A DNA stretch of 64,000 nt, from assembly GCF_014648995.1 (NCBI RefSeq), contig NZ_BMSE01000001.1, positions 434,001-498,000 of the forward strand, written 5' to 3'. Positions 8,863 through 16,999 of the stretch are shown here, in pieces. The notes beneath the pieces are model-generated. The model searched no databases. It was not told the origin of the DNA and worked only from the letters and a program-made list of their open reading frames with translations. Every line of letters begins with the position of its first letter. Within the stretch, counting starts at the first letter, position 1. The DNA is from Streptomyces massasporeus (GTDB lineage Bacteria; Actinomycetota; Actinomycetes; Streptomycetales; Streptomycetaceae). The position numbers and the translations under genes were made by a program.

Positions 8863-9236
8863 CCGCTCGTCAGGTCCCGCAGTTCCAGGCCGAGGCGGTC
8901 GGCGTCCTGGTCCCCTTCGGTCCGACCGAGGTGGAATCCGACGGAGTGACCGTCGCCGAGGCGGACTTCGCCCGTTCGGTCTTCTCCCGCGTGCCGTTCA
9001 AGGCGGCCCGCTTCACCGTGCCGCCGGGCGGGACCAGCTCGCCCGACCAGCACGCGGTCCAGGAGATCTGGGTGGTCCACGCCGGATCCGGCACCCTGGA
9101 GGTGGACGGCGAACGGTCACTCGTCGGGCCCGGCTCCCTGGTGGGCTTCGCCTCGCAGGCCGTGCACGAGATCTTCGCCGACCAGGGCGAGGAACTGGTG
9201 ATCTACTCCTTCTGGTGGTCGGCGACCGATGAGTGA
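8859..9236 (+). CDS. Stand-alone cupin, hydrazine synthase partner
   Basis: 125 residues forming one cupin barrel. Likely metal ligands are His65, Glu69 and His103 (DQHAVQEIWVVHAGSG, then AVHEIF), a reduced but recognisable cupin set. In Spb40 and similar proteins a cupin domain is fused to a MetRS-like domain: the MetRS part esterifies an amino acid with N6-hydroxylysine and the cupin rearranges the ester to an N-N bonded product. Here the cupin is its own gene, separated from the MetRS-like gene by the flavoenzyme gene, so the two proteins would have to work as a pair. It overlaps both neighbours (4 and 8 bases). Confidence 0.82.
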   Translation: MTARQVPQFQAEAVGVLVPFGPTEVESDGVTVAEADFARSVFSRVPFKAARFTVPPGGTSSPDQHAVQEIWVVHAGSGTLEVDGERSLVGPGSLVGFASQAVHEIFADQGEELVIYSFWWSATDE

Positions 9237-10332
9237 GCGCACCACCGGGACCGGTGAGGCGCCCCACTACGACCTCGCCGTCGTCGGCGCGGGCGCGGTC
9301 GGTGCCCTCGCCGCGTACTACGCCGTGGGCCGGGACCCGGGCCGCCGCGTCGCCGTGATCACGCACGCCGGGCGGGGGACGGGCGCGACCCGGTTCTCGG
9401 CCGGGTTCGACACGCCCACGGGGCACAACCCGGCCCAGCGCGCCCTGGCCGCCCGCAGCACCGCGCTCTTCGACGAGCTCGCCGCCGGACTCGGCGACGC
9501 CGGACGCGCGCCGGTCGACGTCCGCTGGCTGGTGACGCGCGAGAACACGGCCGCGCTCGACGCGACCATGGCCGACGGCGGCCGCACCCGCCCGGTCACC
9601 GGGGAGCAGCGGGCCCTGCTCGACCGGACGTTCCCCGGCCTCGCCCACGACGAAGACCAAGTCCTTCTGACCACTGCTGCCATGACGGCCGGTCAGCCCC
9701 AATGGCTCGCCGACCGGCTCCTCGACGAGGTCCTCGGCCGCCCGGACAACACCCTCCTCGATGGTTTCCGGGTCACCGAAGTACGCCGTACGGGCGGGCG
9801 CGTCGAACTGGTGGCCGCCGACGGCAGCCGGATCACCGCCGCCAAGGCAATCCTCGCGCCGGGCCCCTGGGTCCTCGACGGCCCGGTGGCGGCGGCGGCC
9901 CGCGCGTGCGGGGCCCGGGTCAAGAAGGTGGTGGCGTTCCACATCATGACGCCACCCCCGCCAGGCGCCACGGCGCTCGTCCTGGAGGACGCCGACGCCT
10001 TCCTGCTCCCCCACCGCCCCGGCGGCCACTGGATCTTCAGCATCACCTCGCCCGACTGGGACCGCGGCCCCGACGAACCGCTCGCCATCGACGCCCGCGA
10101 CCGGGAACTCGCCCGGGCCCTGCTCGCCCGGCACGTACCGGGATTCCTGCCGCATCTGCTCGGCGGCAGGGTCTTCAGCGACTGCTTCACCCCCGGCCAT
10201 CTGCCGGTCGTGGACACGGTCGGCGGTGACGACGTGGTCATGGCCATCGGCGGCTCCGGCTCCGGCTACCGACTCGCCCCGGCCATGGCCGAGGACGCAC
10301 TGAACCTGCTCGACGGGAGAGCGCGCACATGA
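9229..10332 (+). CDS. FAD-dependent glycine-oxidase-like enzyme (Spb39-like)
   Basis: 367 residues of the DAO/glycine oxidase fold. The FAD loop GAGAVG is at residues 20-25, a GTGATRFSAGF segment follows the second strand, and the C-terminal GHLPVVDTVGGDDVVMAIGGSG is shortened to the diagnostic VMAIGGSGSGYRLAP. In the s56-p1 pathway the related Spb39 oxidatively cleaves N6-(carboxymethylamino)lysine, releasing hydrazinoacetic acid and 2-aminoadipate semialdehyde. The location between cupin and MetRS-like genes, with overlapping ends, strongly suggests the same step here. A plain amino-acid oxidase is the alternative. Confidence 0.82.
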   Translation: MSERTTGTGEAPHYDLAVVGAGAVGALAAYYAVGRDPGRRVAVITHAGRGTGATRFSAGFDTPTGHNPAQRALAARSTALFDELAAGLGDAGRAPVDVRWLVTRENTAALDATMADGGRTRPVTGEQRALLDRTFPGLAHDEDQVLLTTAAMTAGQPQWLADRLLDEVLGRPDNTLLDGFRVTEVRRTGGRVELVAADGSRITAAKAILAPGPWVLDGPVAAAARACGARVKKVVAFHIMTPPPPGATALVLEDADAFLLPHRPGGHWIFSITSPDWDRGPDEPLAIDARDRELARALLARHVPGFLPHLLGGRVFSDCFTPGHLPVVDTVGGDDVVMAIGGSGSGYRLAPAMAEDALNLLDGRART

Positions 10333-11960
10333 GCCTGCTGACCGGCGACACGCACACCCCCCGGCACTACCTCTTGGTGCCGCCCGAGGCCACGCCCAAC
10401 GGCCCCCTGCACCTCGGCCACGTCGGCGGCCCCTTCCTGTGGTCGGACATGATCGCGCGGCATCTGCGGGTCCGCGGCGACCTGCCGTTGGTGATCACCG
10501 GCAGCGATGTGTACGAGTCGTACGTGGCGCTCAAGGCGCACGCCGAGAACTCCACGCCCGGCGAGGTCGCCGCCCGCTACGGGCAGCGCATCCAGGACGA
10601 CTTGGCAGCCCTGCGCATCGACGTCGACGCGTTCATCGTCCCCGATCAGCAGCCGTGGCGCGAGCAGTTCGAGCAGGAGGTCGCCGCCTCGATCGAGCGG
10701 CTGACGGCCCGGGGCGCGGTGCTGACGCGCACCGAGCGCGTGCCCCACTGCGCGGCGTCGGACCGCTGGGTGGTGGGCGGCTGGCTCCAGGGCCGCTGCC
10801 CCGAGTGCGGTGCGGGCATCGCCAGTTACTTCTGCGAGGAGTGCAGTGCGCACTTCCTGCCCGAGTCGGTCGTCGAGCCGCGCCCCCTGCTCGACGAGGG
10901 GCCGCTGACCTGGCGGGAGATCTCCAGCCTCTTCCTGCGGCTCCCGGACCGCGACCTCCTGGACGCCACGCTCGTGGACCTGGGCGTCGCCGACCGCTAC
11001 CGGGCGACCGTGGCGCGCTTCCTGGAGCGCGACGGCCTGACCGTGCGGCTGAGCGCCCCGCAGACGTGGGGACTTCCGCTGCCCGCGGCCGAACCGGACG
11101 TGCCGCGCGCCCTCTTCCCGTACGCCGGGATCTTCATGTTCGCCCGCCTCGCCGGCGCCGTCCACGGTCGGCTCTCCGGCACGGGCGTGAACGCCTTCGA
11201 CCCGGACTCCGGAGTCACCACCCTCACCACCCTGGGGGTCGACAACGTGATCCCCACCCTGGTCTCGATCGTCGGCACCAGCCTGCTGCACGGCGACATG
11301 AAGCCGTACGACCGGTGCCTGATCAACAACTTCTACCGGCTGGCCGGGCGGAAGTTCTCCACCAGCGCCCGGCACGCCATCTGGGCGGCGGACATCGCCG
11401 CGTCGCCCGCCATCGGCGTGGACACCGTCCGCTACCACCTCGCCGGGGCCGATCTGGAGTCCGGGGCGGCGAGCTTCGAGACGGCGGACTTCCTTCGGAC
11501 CGCGAACGCCACGCTCGCCGACGGCCTCGGCAAGCGGATCGACGCCGCTTGGAGCCGGCTGCCCGAGGCGCCGCCGCAGGCGCCAGCCCCGGCCGTCGCC
11601 GACCTCCTGGAGTCCCTGCTCGCCGAGCAGTCCGCGGCGCTCGACGCCGCCCGTGTCTCGACCCCGCGCGCGGTCGCGGCACTCGACCGCTGGTGCGCCG
11701 ACGACGCGGTCGCCCACGCGGCCGGGGACGGCGCCTACTGGTGGCTCAAAGGCCTGTCCCTGCTGGCGTTCCCGGTGATGCCGGACCTCGCCGAGCTCCT
11801 CTGGCAGCGCCTCGGCGGCGCCGGAGAGCCTCGCGCGGCGGCCTTCCTCGCCAGGACCCCGGCCCACCGGGACCGGCCCGCGCCCGGCTTCGGCCGGGTG
11901 AGCGCCGCCGATCTGGACGCCTGCCTGCCCGACACCCTGCGACCGGGAGCGGACGCGTGA
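10329..11960 (+). CDS. Methionyl-tRNA-synthetase-like protein, hydrazine synthase partner
   Basis: 543 residues of class I synthetase type. The HIGH motif is HLGH (residues 28-31), a zinc knuckle has Cys157, Cys160, Cys169 and Cys172, and the KMSKS loop is KFSTS starting near Lys342. The protein resembles the MetRS-like half of Spb40/Tri28, which adenylates an amino acid and transfers it to the hydroxylamine oxygen of N6-hydroxylysine instead of tRNA. Its operon position after hydroxylase, cupin and flavoenzyme supports that reading over a second housekeeping or resistance MetRS. The accepted amino acid (glycine in the s56-p1 case) is not provable here. Starts in an ATGA overlap and ends in a GTGA overlap. 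Confidence 0.85.
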   Translation: MSLLTGDTHTPRHYLLVPPEATPNGPLHLGHVGGPFLWSDMIARHLRVRGDLPLVITGSDVYESYVALKAHAENSTPGEVAARYGQRIQDDLAALRIDVDAFIVPDQQPWREQFEQEVAASIERLTARGAVLTRTERVPHCAASDRWVVGGWLQGRCPECGAGIASYFCEECSAHFLPESVVEPRPLLDEGPLTWREISSLFLRLPDRDLLDATLVDLGVADRYRATVARFLERDGLTVRLSAPQTWGLPLPAAEPDVPRALFPYAGIFMFARLAGAVHGRLSGTGVNAFDPDSGVTTLTTLGVDNVIPTLVSIVGTSLLHGDMKPYDRCLINNFYRLAGRKFSTSARHAIWAADIAASPAIGVDTVRYHLAGADLESGAASFETADFLRTANATLADGLGKRIDAAWSRLPEAPPQAPAPAVADLLESLLAEQSAALDAARVSTPRAVAALDRWCADDAVAHAAGDGAYWWLKGLSLLAFPVMPDLAELLWQRLGGAGEPRAAAFLARTPAHRDRPAPGFGRVSAADLDACLPDTLRPGADA

Positions 11961-13204
11961 GAGACCGGACCACACCGCTGTACGTCGTCCTCAACCGCTC
12001 CGGCGACGAGTTCGGCGAATACCACCGTTTCCTCGACGGCCACCCCTGCCGGACGGTGTACCTCACCACACCCGGCGGGCTGCCCGCGCTCGACCAGGAC
12101 GGGGCGACCGAGGTCCATGTGTGCGACAGCCTCGCCCATGACGACCTGCTGCCCCTCGTACGGGAGATCGCGGACCGGCACGGCACCCCCGAGGCCGTCT
12201 TCGGCCAGTCCGAGTACGACATCCTGACGGCCGCCCGGCTCTCGGCCGCACTCGACGTCCCCGGCGGCTACGGTCTCGACCTCGTCGAGCGGTTCAAGGA
12301 CAAACCCGCCATGAAGAACGCGGTGGGCGCGGCCGGACTGCGGGTCCCCCGGTTCCTGCGCCTCGACGACGCACCCTCGGCGGAGACGGTCGTCGACGCC
12401 CTCGGCTCTCTGCCCCTGGTCCTCAAGCCGCGCGCCGCGGCGGGCTCCCAGGGAGTCACGGTCGTCCGCAGCGCCGACGAACTGCGCGACGCTCTCCAGG
12501 GCATCGACCCCGAGGCGTACGAGTGCGAGGAGTACGTCGAGGGGGACATCTTCCACGTCGACGGCGTCCGCCGCTCCGGCCGCCTCCACTTCGTCACCGC
12601 TTCCCAGTACGTCCACACCTGCCTGGACTACGCACACGGCCGCCCGCTCGGCTCGGTCCTGCTCGACCCGGGCCCCGAGCGCGACGAGCTCACCACGTTC
12701 GCCGACCGCTGTCTGCGGGCGCTCGGGCTCCGCGACGGCGCGTTCCACCTGGAGGTGATCCGGCGCCCGGGGGGCGAGCTGGTGTTCCTGGAGGTCGGGC
12801 TGCGGCCGGGCGGCGCGCAGGTGCCGTTCCTGCACGTCGACCTCTACGGCATCGACCTGTTCGCCGAGGCGTTCCGGGCGGCCCTGGGCCTGCCCCCGCT
12901 GTGGCAGCCGTCCGAACCGGCCGGACCCCGGGCCGGTGGCTGGCTCATCTACCCCGCTCCGCGCGAGCTGCCCGGACGGGTCGTCGCACGCACCTCGCCC
13001 AGGTCGGCCGTCCCCGAGGTCTACCACGAGGAACTGCCCGCGATCGGCCAGATCATGACCGGGCCCGGCAGTTACGACGAGGGCTGCGGGATCTTCCGGT
13101 TCCGGGGGCGGAGCGCCGCCGGAGTGCGCGCCGCCGTGCACACCGCGATGGAGGTGTACGGGCTGCGGACCGAGCGGGCCGAGGGAGCTGGGCCGCATGG
13201 CTGA
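11957..13204 (+). CDS. ATP-grasp ligase 2 of the hydrazine locus
   Basis: 415 residues from GTG 11957, which overlaps the previous stop as GTGA; the frame is open far upstream but that part lies opposite or within the MetRS-like gene and is not protein-like. ATP-grasp features: LPLVLKPRAAAGSQGVTVV (ATP lysine and glycine-rich loop), ECEEYVEGDIFHVDG, and metal-binding FHLEVIRRPGGELVFLEVG. It is only distantly similar to ligase 1, so the two likely form different amide bonds. Together they suggest at least a tripeptide-like product containing the hydrazino acid. The gene overlaps the exporter gene by 8 bases. Confidence 0.83.
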   Translation: MRDRTTPLYVVLNRSGDEFGEYHRFLDGHPCRTVYLTTPGGLPALDQDGATEVHVCDSLAHDDLLPLVREIADRHGTPEAVFGQSEYDILTAARLSAALDVPGGYGLDLVERFKDKPAMKNAVGAAGLRVPRFLRLDDAPSAETVVDALGSLPLVLKPRAAAGSQGVTVVRSADELRDALQGIDPEAYECEEYVEGDIFHVDGVRRSGRLHFVTASQYVHTCLDYAHGRPLGSVLLDPGPERDELTTFADRCLRALGLRDGAFHLEVIRRPGGELVFLEVGLRPGGAQVPFLHVDLYGIDLFAEAFRAALGLPPLWQPSEPAGPRAGGWLIYPAPRELPGRVVARTSPRSAVPEVYHEELPAIGQIMTGPGSYDEGCGIFRFRGRSAAGVRAAVHTAMEVYGLRTERAEGAGPHG

Positions 13205-14477
13205 GGCACGCCGGTACGGCGCCGTGCTGCGCGCGTGGTTCCGGGAGACCCTTCCTGCCGCCGGGAACGCGCGCAGACTCGGCGTCCTCACGCTCATCCA
13301 GTCCCTGGGGCTCGGGGTGTTCCTCACCTCCAGCGCCGTGTTCTTCACCCGGACCATCGGCATCCCCGCCCAGCGCGTGGGCCTCGCCCTGTCGGTCGCA
13401 GGGCTCTGCGGTCTGCTCTGCACCGTGCCCATCGGCCGGCTCGCGGACCGGCTCGGCGCGGGCCGGGTGCTCACCGTCAACTTCCTGCTCGCGGCCGTCG
13501 GCTTCACCGCGTACTGCCTGGTGGACGGCTTCGCCGCGTTCCTCGCGGTCGCCTGTGCCATCGCGGTCCTGGAGACCTCGGCGGGCGCGCTCCAGGCGTC
13601 GCTCACCGACGCGCTGGTGGGCGAGGCGGAGCGGGTCAGGGTGAGCGCGCAGATGCGCAGCCTGTTCAACCTGGGCTTCCTCGGCGGCGCCGCGCTGGCC
13701 GGAGCCGCCATCGCGGCCGGCACCTCGACCGCCCTGTACGCCACGGTCCTCGCCAACGCCGCCCTGCAGTTGGTCTCCGTCGCCGTGTTGCTCGGGATGC
13801 GGCTGCCCGCGGGCGCCGGGCCCCGGGCCCCCGCCGCCGTGGCGTCGGGTGGGGTGCTGCGCAGCGCCGCGCTGCGGGACGTGCGCTATGTGGCGGTCGC
13901 GCTGGTGTGCGGCGCTCTGGAGCTGTACCACCCGCTGCTGACGGTCGGTCTGCCGCTGTGGATCGTCACCGGCACCGACGCACCCGCGCTGCTGGTGTCG
14001 GGGCTGCTGATCCTGGACACCGTCCTGGTGCTGTTGTTCCAGGTCATGGTCAGCAAGGGCGCGCGTACACCGGCGGGAGCGGCACGTATGCTGCGCTGGG
14101 CGGGGTGGGCGCTGGGGGCGTCCTGCCTGGTGTTCGCGGTGAGCGGGGGGCACGGCGCGCTCCTGGACAGCGCGGCCCTGCTGGGCGGCGCGCTGGTGCT
14201 CGTCCTCGGCGAGCTGTACCAGGCGTCGGCGAGCTGGGGCCTGTCCTTCGGGCTCGCCCCGGGGGGCCGGCAGGGGGAGTACCAGGCGGTGTTCTCCCTG
14301 GGGCGCGGGCTTCAGCAGTTCGCCGGGCCGTGGCTGATGACCTCCCTGGTCGTCGGCGCGGCGGGGACCGGCTGGCTGGTCCTCGCGGCGCTCTTCGCCC
14401 TGCTCGGGCTCGCCGCGCCGCCGTTGGTGCGGGGCCTGGAGAAGGCCCGCGCGCGGACGGAGCCGGCGCCGGCCTGA
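13197..14477 (+). CDS. MFS transporter, probable product exporter
   Basis: 426 residues, hydrophobic throughout, with about 12 predicted membrane helices; the loop between helices 2 and 3 carries the MFS signature form GRLADRLGAGRVL. It begins inside the last codons of ATP-grasp ligase 2 (8-base overlap), so it is translated with the biosynthetic enzymes and most likely exports the hydrazine product and protects the producer. Family members in Streptomyces clusters act as drug/H+ antiporters in the cytoplasmic membrane. No dedicated resistance enzyme is otherwise visible in the operon. Confidence 0.88.
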   Translation: MAEARRYGAVLRAWFRETLPAAGNARRLGVLTLIQSLGLGVFLTSSAVFFTRTIGIPAQRVGLALSVAGLCGLLCTVPIGRLADRLGAGRVLTVNFLLAAVGFTAYCLVDGFAAFLAVACAIAVLETSAGALQASLTDALVGEAERVRVSAQMRSLFNLGFLGGAALAGAAIAAGTSTALYATVLANAALQLVSVAVLLGMRLPAGAGPRAPAAVASGGVLRSAALRDVRYVAVALVCGALELYHPLLTVGLPLWIVTGTDAPALLVSGLLILDTVLVLLFQVMVSKGARTPAGAARMLRWAGWALGASCLVFAVSGGHGALLDSAALLGGALVLVLGELYQASASWGLSFGLAPGGRQGEYQAVFSLGRGLQQFAGPWLMTSLVVGAAGTGWLVLAALFALLGLAAPPLVRGLEKARARTEPAPA

Positions 14478-14549
14478 GCGGACCGGCCGGAGCCCGTCCG
14501 GGCCCCATGTGTCACACCCGTCCGACCGAGACAAGTAAGCGAGCGCACC

Positions 14550-15749
14550 ATGACCGTACAGCGACGACACGACCCGGACGAGCGCGGCTTCGCCAGCGAC
14601 AACTACGCGGGTGTGCACCCGGAGATCCTTGCGGCGATCGCCCTGGCCAATGGCGGCCACCAGGTCAGCTACGGCGCCGACGTCTACACCGAGCGCCTCC
14701 AGGAAGTGGTGCGCGGCCACTTCGGCCCCACCGCGCACGCGTACCCGGTCTTCAACGGCACCGGCGCGAACGTGGTCGCGCTCCAGACCATGCTCGACCG
14801 CTGGGACGCCGTGGTCTGCGCCGAGTCGGCCCACATCAACGTCGACGAGGGCGGGGCGCCCGAGAAGGTCGCCGGGATCAAGCTCCTGACGGTGCCCGCA
14901 TGGGACGGCAAGCTCACCCCTGAGCTGATTGACCGTCAGGCATGGGGTTTCGAGGACGAGCACCGGGCCCGGCCCAGGGTCGTCTCGATCGCCCAGTCCA
15001 CCGAACTCGGCACCTGCTACACGCCGGACGAGATCCGTGCGATCTGCGACCACGCGCACGACCTCGGCATGCTCGTCTACCTGGACGGCGCCCGGCTCGC
15101 CAACGCCGCCGCCACCCTCGGCGTGTCCCTGCGCGAGATGACCACCGACGCCGGCGTGGACGTCCTCTCGCTCGGCGGCACCAAGAACGGGCTGCTCTTC
15201 GGCGAGGCGGTGATCGTGCTCAACGAGGACGCGGTGCGCGGCATGGCCCACCTGCGCAAGACGAGCATGCAGCTGGGCTCCAAGATGCGTTTCATGTCGG
15301 TGCAGTTCGAGGCGCTGCTCGGCGGCGACCTCTGGCTGCGCTCGGCGGCCCGCTCCAACGCGATGACCCAGCGGCTGTACGATGCGGTGCGCGACCTGCC
15401 GGGTCTGGAGATCGCCCGCCCGGTGCAGGCCAACCAGATCTTCGCCGTCCTGCCGCCGGCCGTCACCGAGCGTCTCCAGAAGCGTTTCCGCTTCTACACC
15501 TGGGACGAGCAGGCCGGCGAGGTCCGCTGGATGACCTCCTTCGACACCACCGAGGGCGACGTGGACGCGTTCGCGGCCGCGATCGCGGAGGAGCTGGCGG
15601 CGGAGCGAGGCCAAGGGCCGGCGGGCGCGCTGACCGTGGCCGAGCGCGAGGAACTGGTGCGACTGCGCCGGAAGGTCCGCGAGATGGAAGAGACGATCGA
15701 AGCGCTGGGGAAGGAGCCTGACCCCTCCGCGAACCGCGAGTCGAAGTAG
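14550..15749 (+). CDS. Threonine-aldolase-like PLP enzyme (beta-eliminating lyase family)
   Basis: 399 residues. The fold-type I core matches low-specificity threonine aldolases: NYAGVHPEILAAI near the N-terminus, HINVDEGGAPEKV, the PLP-binding aspartate in VYLDGARLANAA, and the Schiff-base lysine in LGGTKNGLLFGE. Family members split threonine to glycine and acetaldehyde. In this context it could supply glycine to the MetRS-like enzyme, or make a product building block. The last ~45 residues (from LTVAEREELVRLRRKV) extend beyond the usual ~345-residue length and form a charged coiled-coil-like tail reminiscent of transposase OrfA helices. A 72-base gap separates it from the exporter gene; the ribosome-binding site is weak. 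Confidence 0.85.
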   Translation: MTVQRRHDPDERGFASDNYAGVHPEILAAIALANGGHQVSYGADVYTERLQEVVRGHFGPTAHAYPVFNGTGANVVALQTMLDRWDAVVCAESAHINVDEGGAPEKVAGIKLLTVPAWDGKLTPELIDRQAWGFEDEHRARPRVVSIAQSTELGTCYTPDEIRAICDHAHDLGMLVYLDGARLANAAATLGVSLREMTTDAGVDVLSLGGTKNGLLFGEAVIVLNEDAVRGMAHLRKTSMQLGSKMRFMSVQFEALLGGDLWLRSAARSNAMTQRLYDAVRDLPGLEIARPVQANQIFAVLPPAVTERLQKRFRFYTWDEQAGEVRWMTSFDTTEGDVDAFAAAIAEELAAERGQGPAGALTVAEREELVRLRRKVREMEETIEALGKEPDPSANRESK

Positions 15750-15761
15750 GGGGCGGCGGAA

Positions 15762-15797
15762 GCCCGGGAGGTCGGGCGAGCGTCCTGACCCCCGGGC
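15762..15797 (+). terminator. Stem-loop after the hydrazine locus
   Basis: GCCCGGGAGGTC (15762-15773) pairs with GACCCCCGGGC (15787-15797) with one bulged base and a 13-base loop, starting 13 bases after the stop of the aldolase-like gene. There is no U-tract, which is common for Streptomyces terminators. Confidence 0.5.
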
Positions 15798-15893
15798 GGG
15801 AGAAGCTCGAAGAGGCCGTCCGGTCCGAGGGCCCACTGCTCGAACATGTGGTCCGACAGTCCGCTGCATCGCGATGCACTGCGAGATGCGGCT

Positions 15894-16999
15894 TCAGCCG
15901 ACCAGACGCACAGGCTCGGACAACACCGCGCGAGCACTCTCGAAGTCGGCCAGCCGGGCCGCGACCGTGGCGACTGCGAGACGTTCCGGGAGAGCGGCAG
16001 AGAACTTCAGTCCGCGTACGGCCCGGTGGTCCACATCGGGTAGCACCAGGCTCTCGCCGACACTCTCGCGAGCCGCGCGCCAGTCGGCCGGGGTGGAATC
16101 TTCGCGCAGGCGCAGCCAGCAGTCGGTGGGGCGTTGCAAAGGGTCTGTGACCGACTGAAGAGTTGCCCCGAGGGTGGCGTTGGCGCGATACCCGGCCCAG
16201 GTCCACCAGCGCACGTCGTTGCCGACGCGCGTGATCAGTGTGCCGCCCGGGTACACGGTGTCGGAGGCGTCGCTCTCGCGCTGTTCGGCCAGGCATGCCT
16301 CGGCACGCCGGGTGAGCGAAACGGGCGGATCCGCACCGAGCCGCACCTCACGCATGGCGCGGGTGAGGGCATAGGACAGCCCGGCGATGCCGCCGTTCAT
16401 CCACTTGGCGATGCCGCCGCCGTCCGCGGGTTCGACGAAGACGCGTTTACGCAGCCAGTCGATGTAGGTCACCTGCCAGCTGCGTCCGCCGCGCAGCAGA
16501 CGCCGGGGCCCGGGACGTTCCTCGGTGAGCACACTCGGGTCGGTGCGGCCGATCTCCGTGCGTCCGGACAGCACGGTGAACTGGGGTGGTGCGGTGAAGG
16601 ACGCGGTGAGTTCGGTGAAGTGCCGCCTGCCGAAGCGGCGTTCGGCCTCGGGACCGACGAACAGCAAGCCGCCGTCGTCGTCGAGGAAGCCCTCCTCGGT
16701 GAGGTGGCGCAGGATGGGGGCGGCGGAGCGGTCGAACGGGGCGAGTCCGTTCCACTGCCGGTCCCACAACTGGTCGCCGAGCTTGTGCTGTTGAAGGGTG
16801 ACGGCGAGGAGCTGCTGGGCGACGAGGTGGCGCGGCTCGGACGGCGGGAGGACCGGTTCGACCCAGCCGCGCGACCACAGCAGCAGGCCGACGGCTTGCA
16901 GGAGTGTGTCCTTGCGGGTGGTGAGGAACAGGCAGTTGCGCACGGTGCCGGAGCGTCGGCCGGTGCGGCTGATGCGCTGCGGGAAGGAGGCGACGGAAG
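15894..16999 (-). pseudogene. 3' fragment of an Lhr-like DEAD/DEAH-box helicase gene
   Basis: Reading leftwards from about 16999, the frame opens in the middle of helicase motif VI (VASFPQRISRTGRRSGTVRN) and runs about 370 codons to a normal C-terminus (SEPVRLVG). The family continues with CLFLTT and a QAVGLLLW segment exactly as in Streptomyces Lhr-like helicases of 700-800 residues. Motifs Q, I, II and most of the RecA cores are missing, so no ATPase activity is possible. Just right of 17000 the sequence switches to a kinase gene on the other strand. Translation from an internal start is possible but the product would be inert. Confidence 0.75.

Noticed and set aside
10329..11960. MetRS-like protein as an antibiotic-resistant housekeeping methionyl-tRNA synthetase
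   Set aside because: It has an altered KMSKS loop (KFSTS), strong divergence from housekeeping MetRS, and is embedded between hydroxylase, cupin and flavoenzyme genes.
13053..15869. Minus-strand open frame of about 938 codons
   Set aside because: Antisense to the exporter and aldolase-like genes; low-complexity Arg/Gln/Gly-rich translation.
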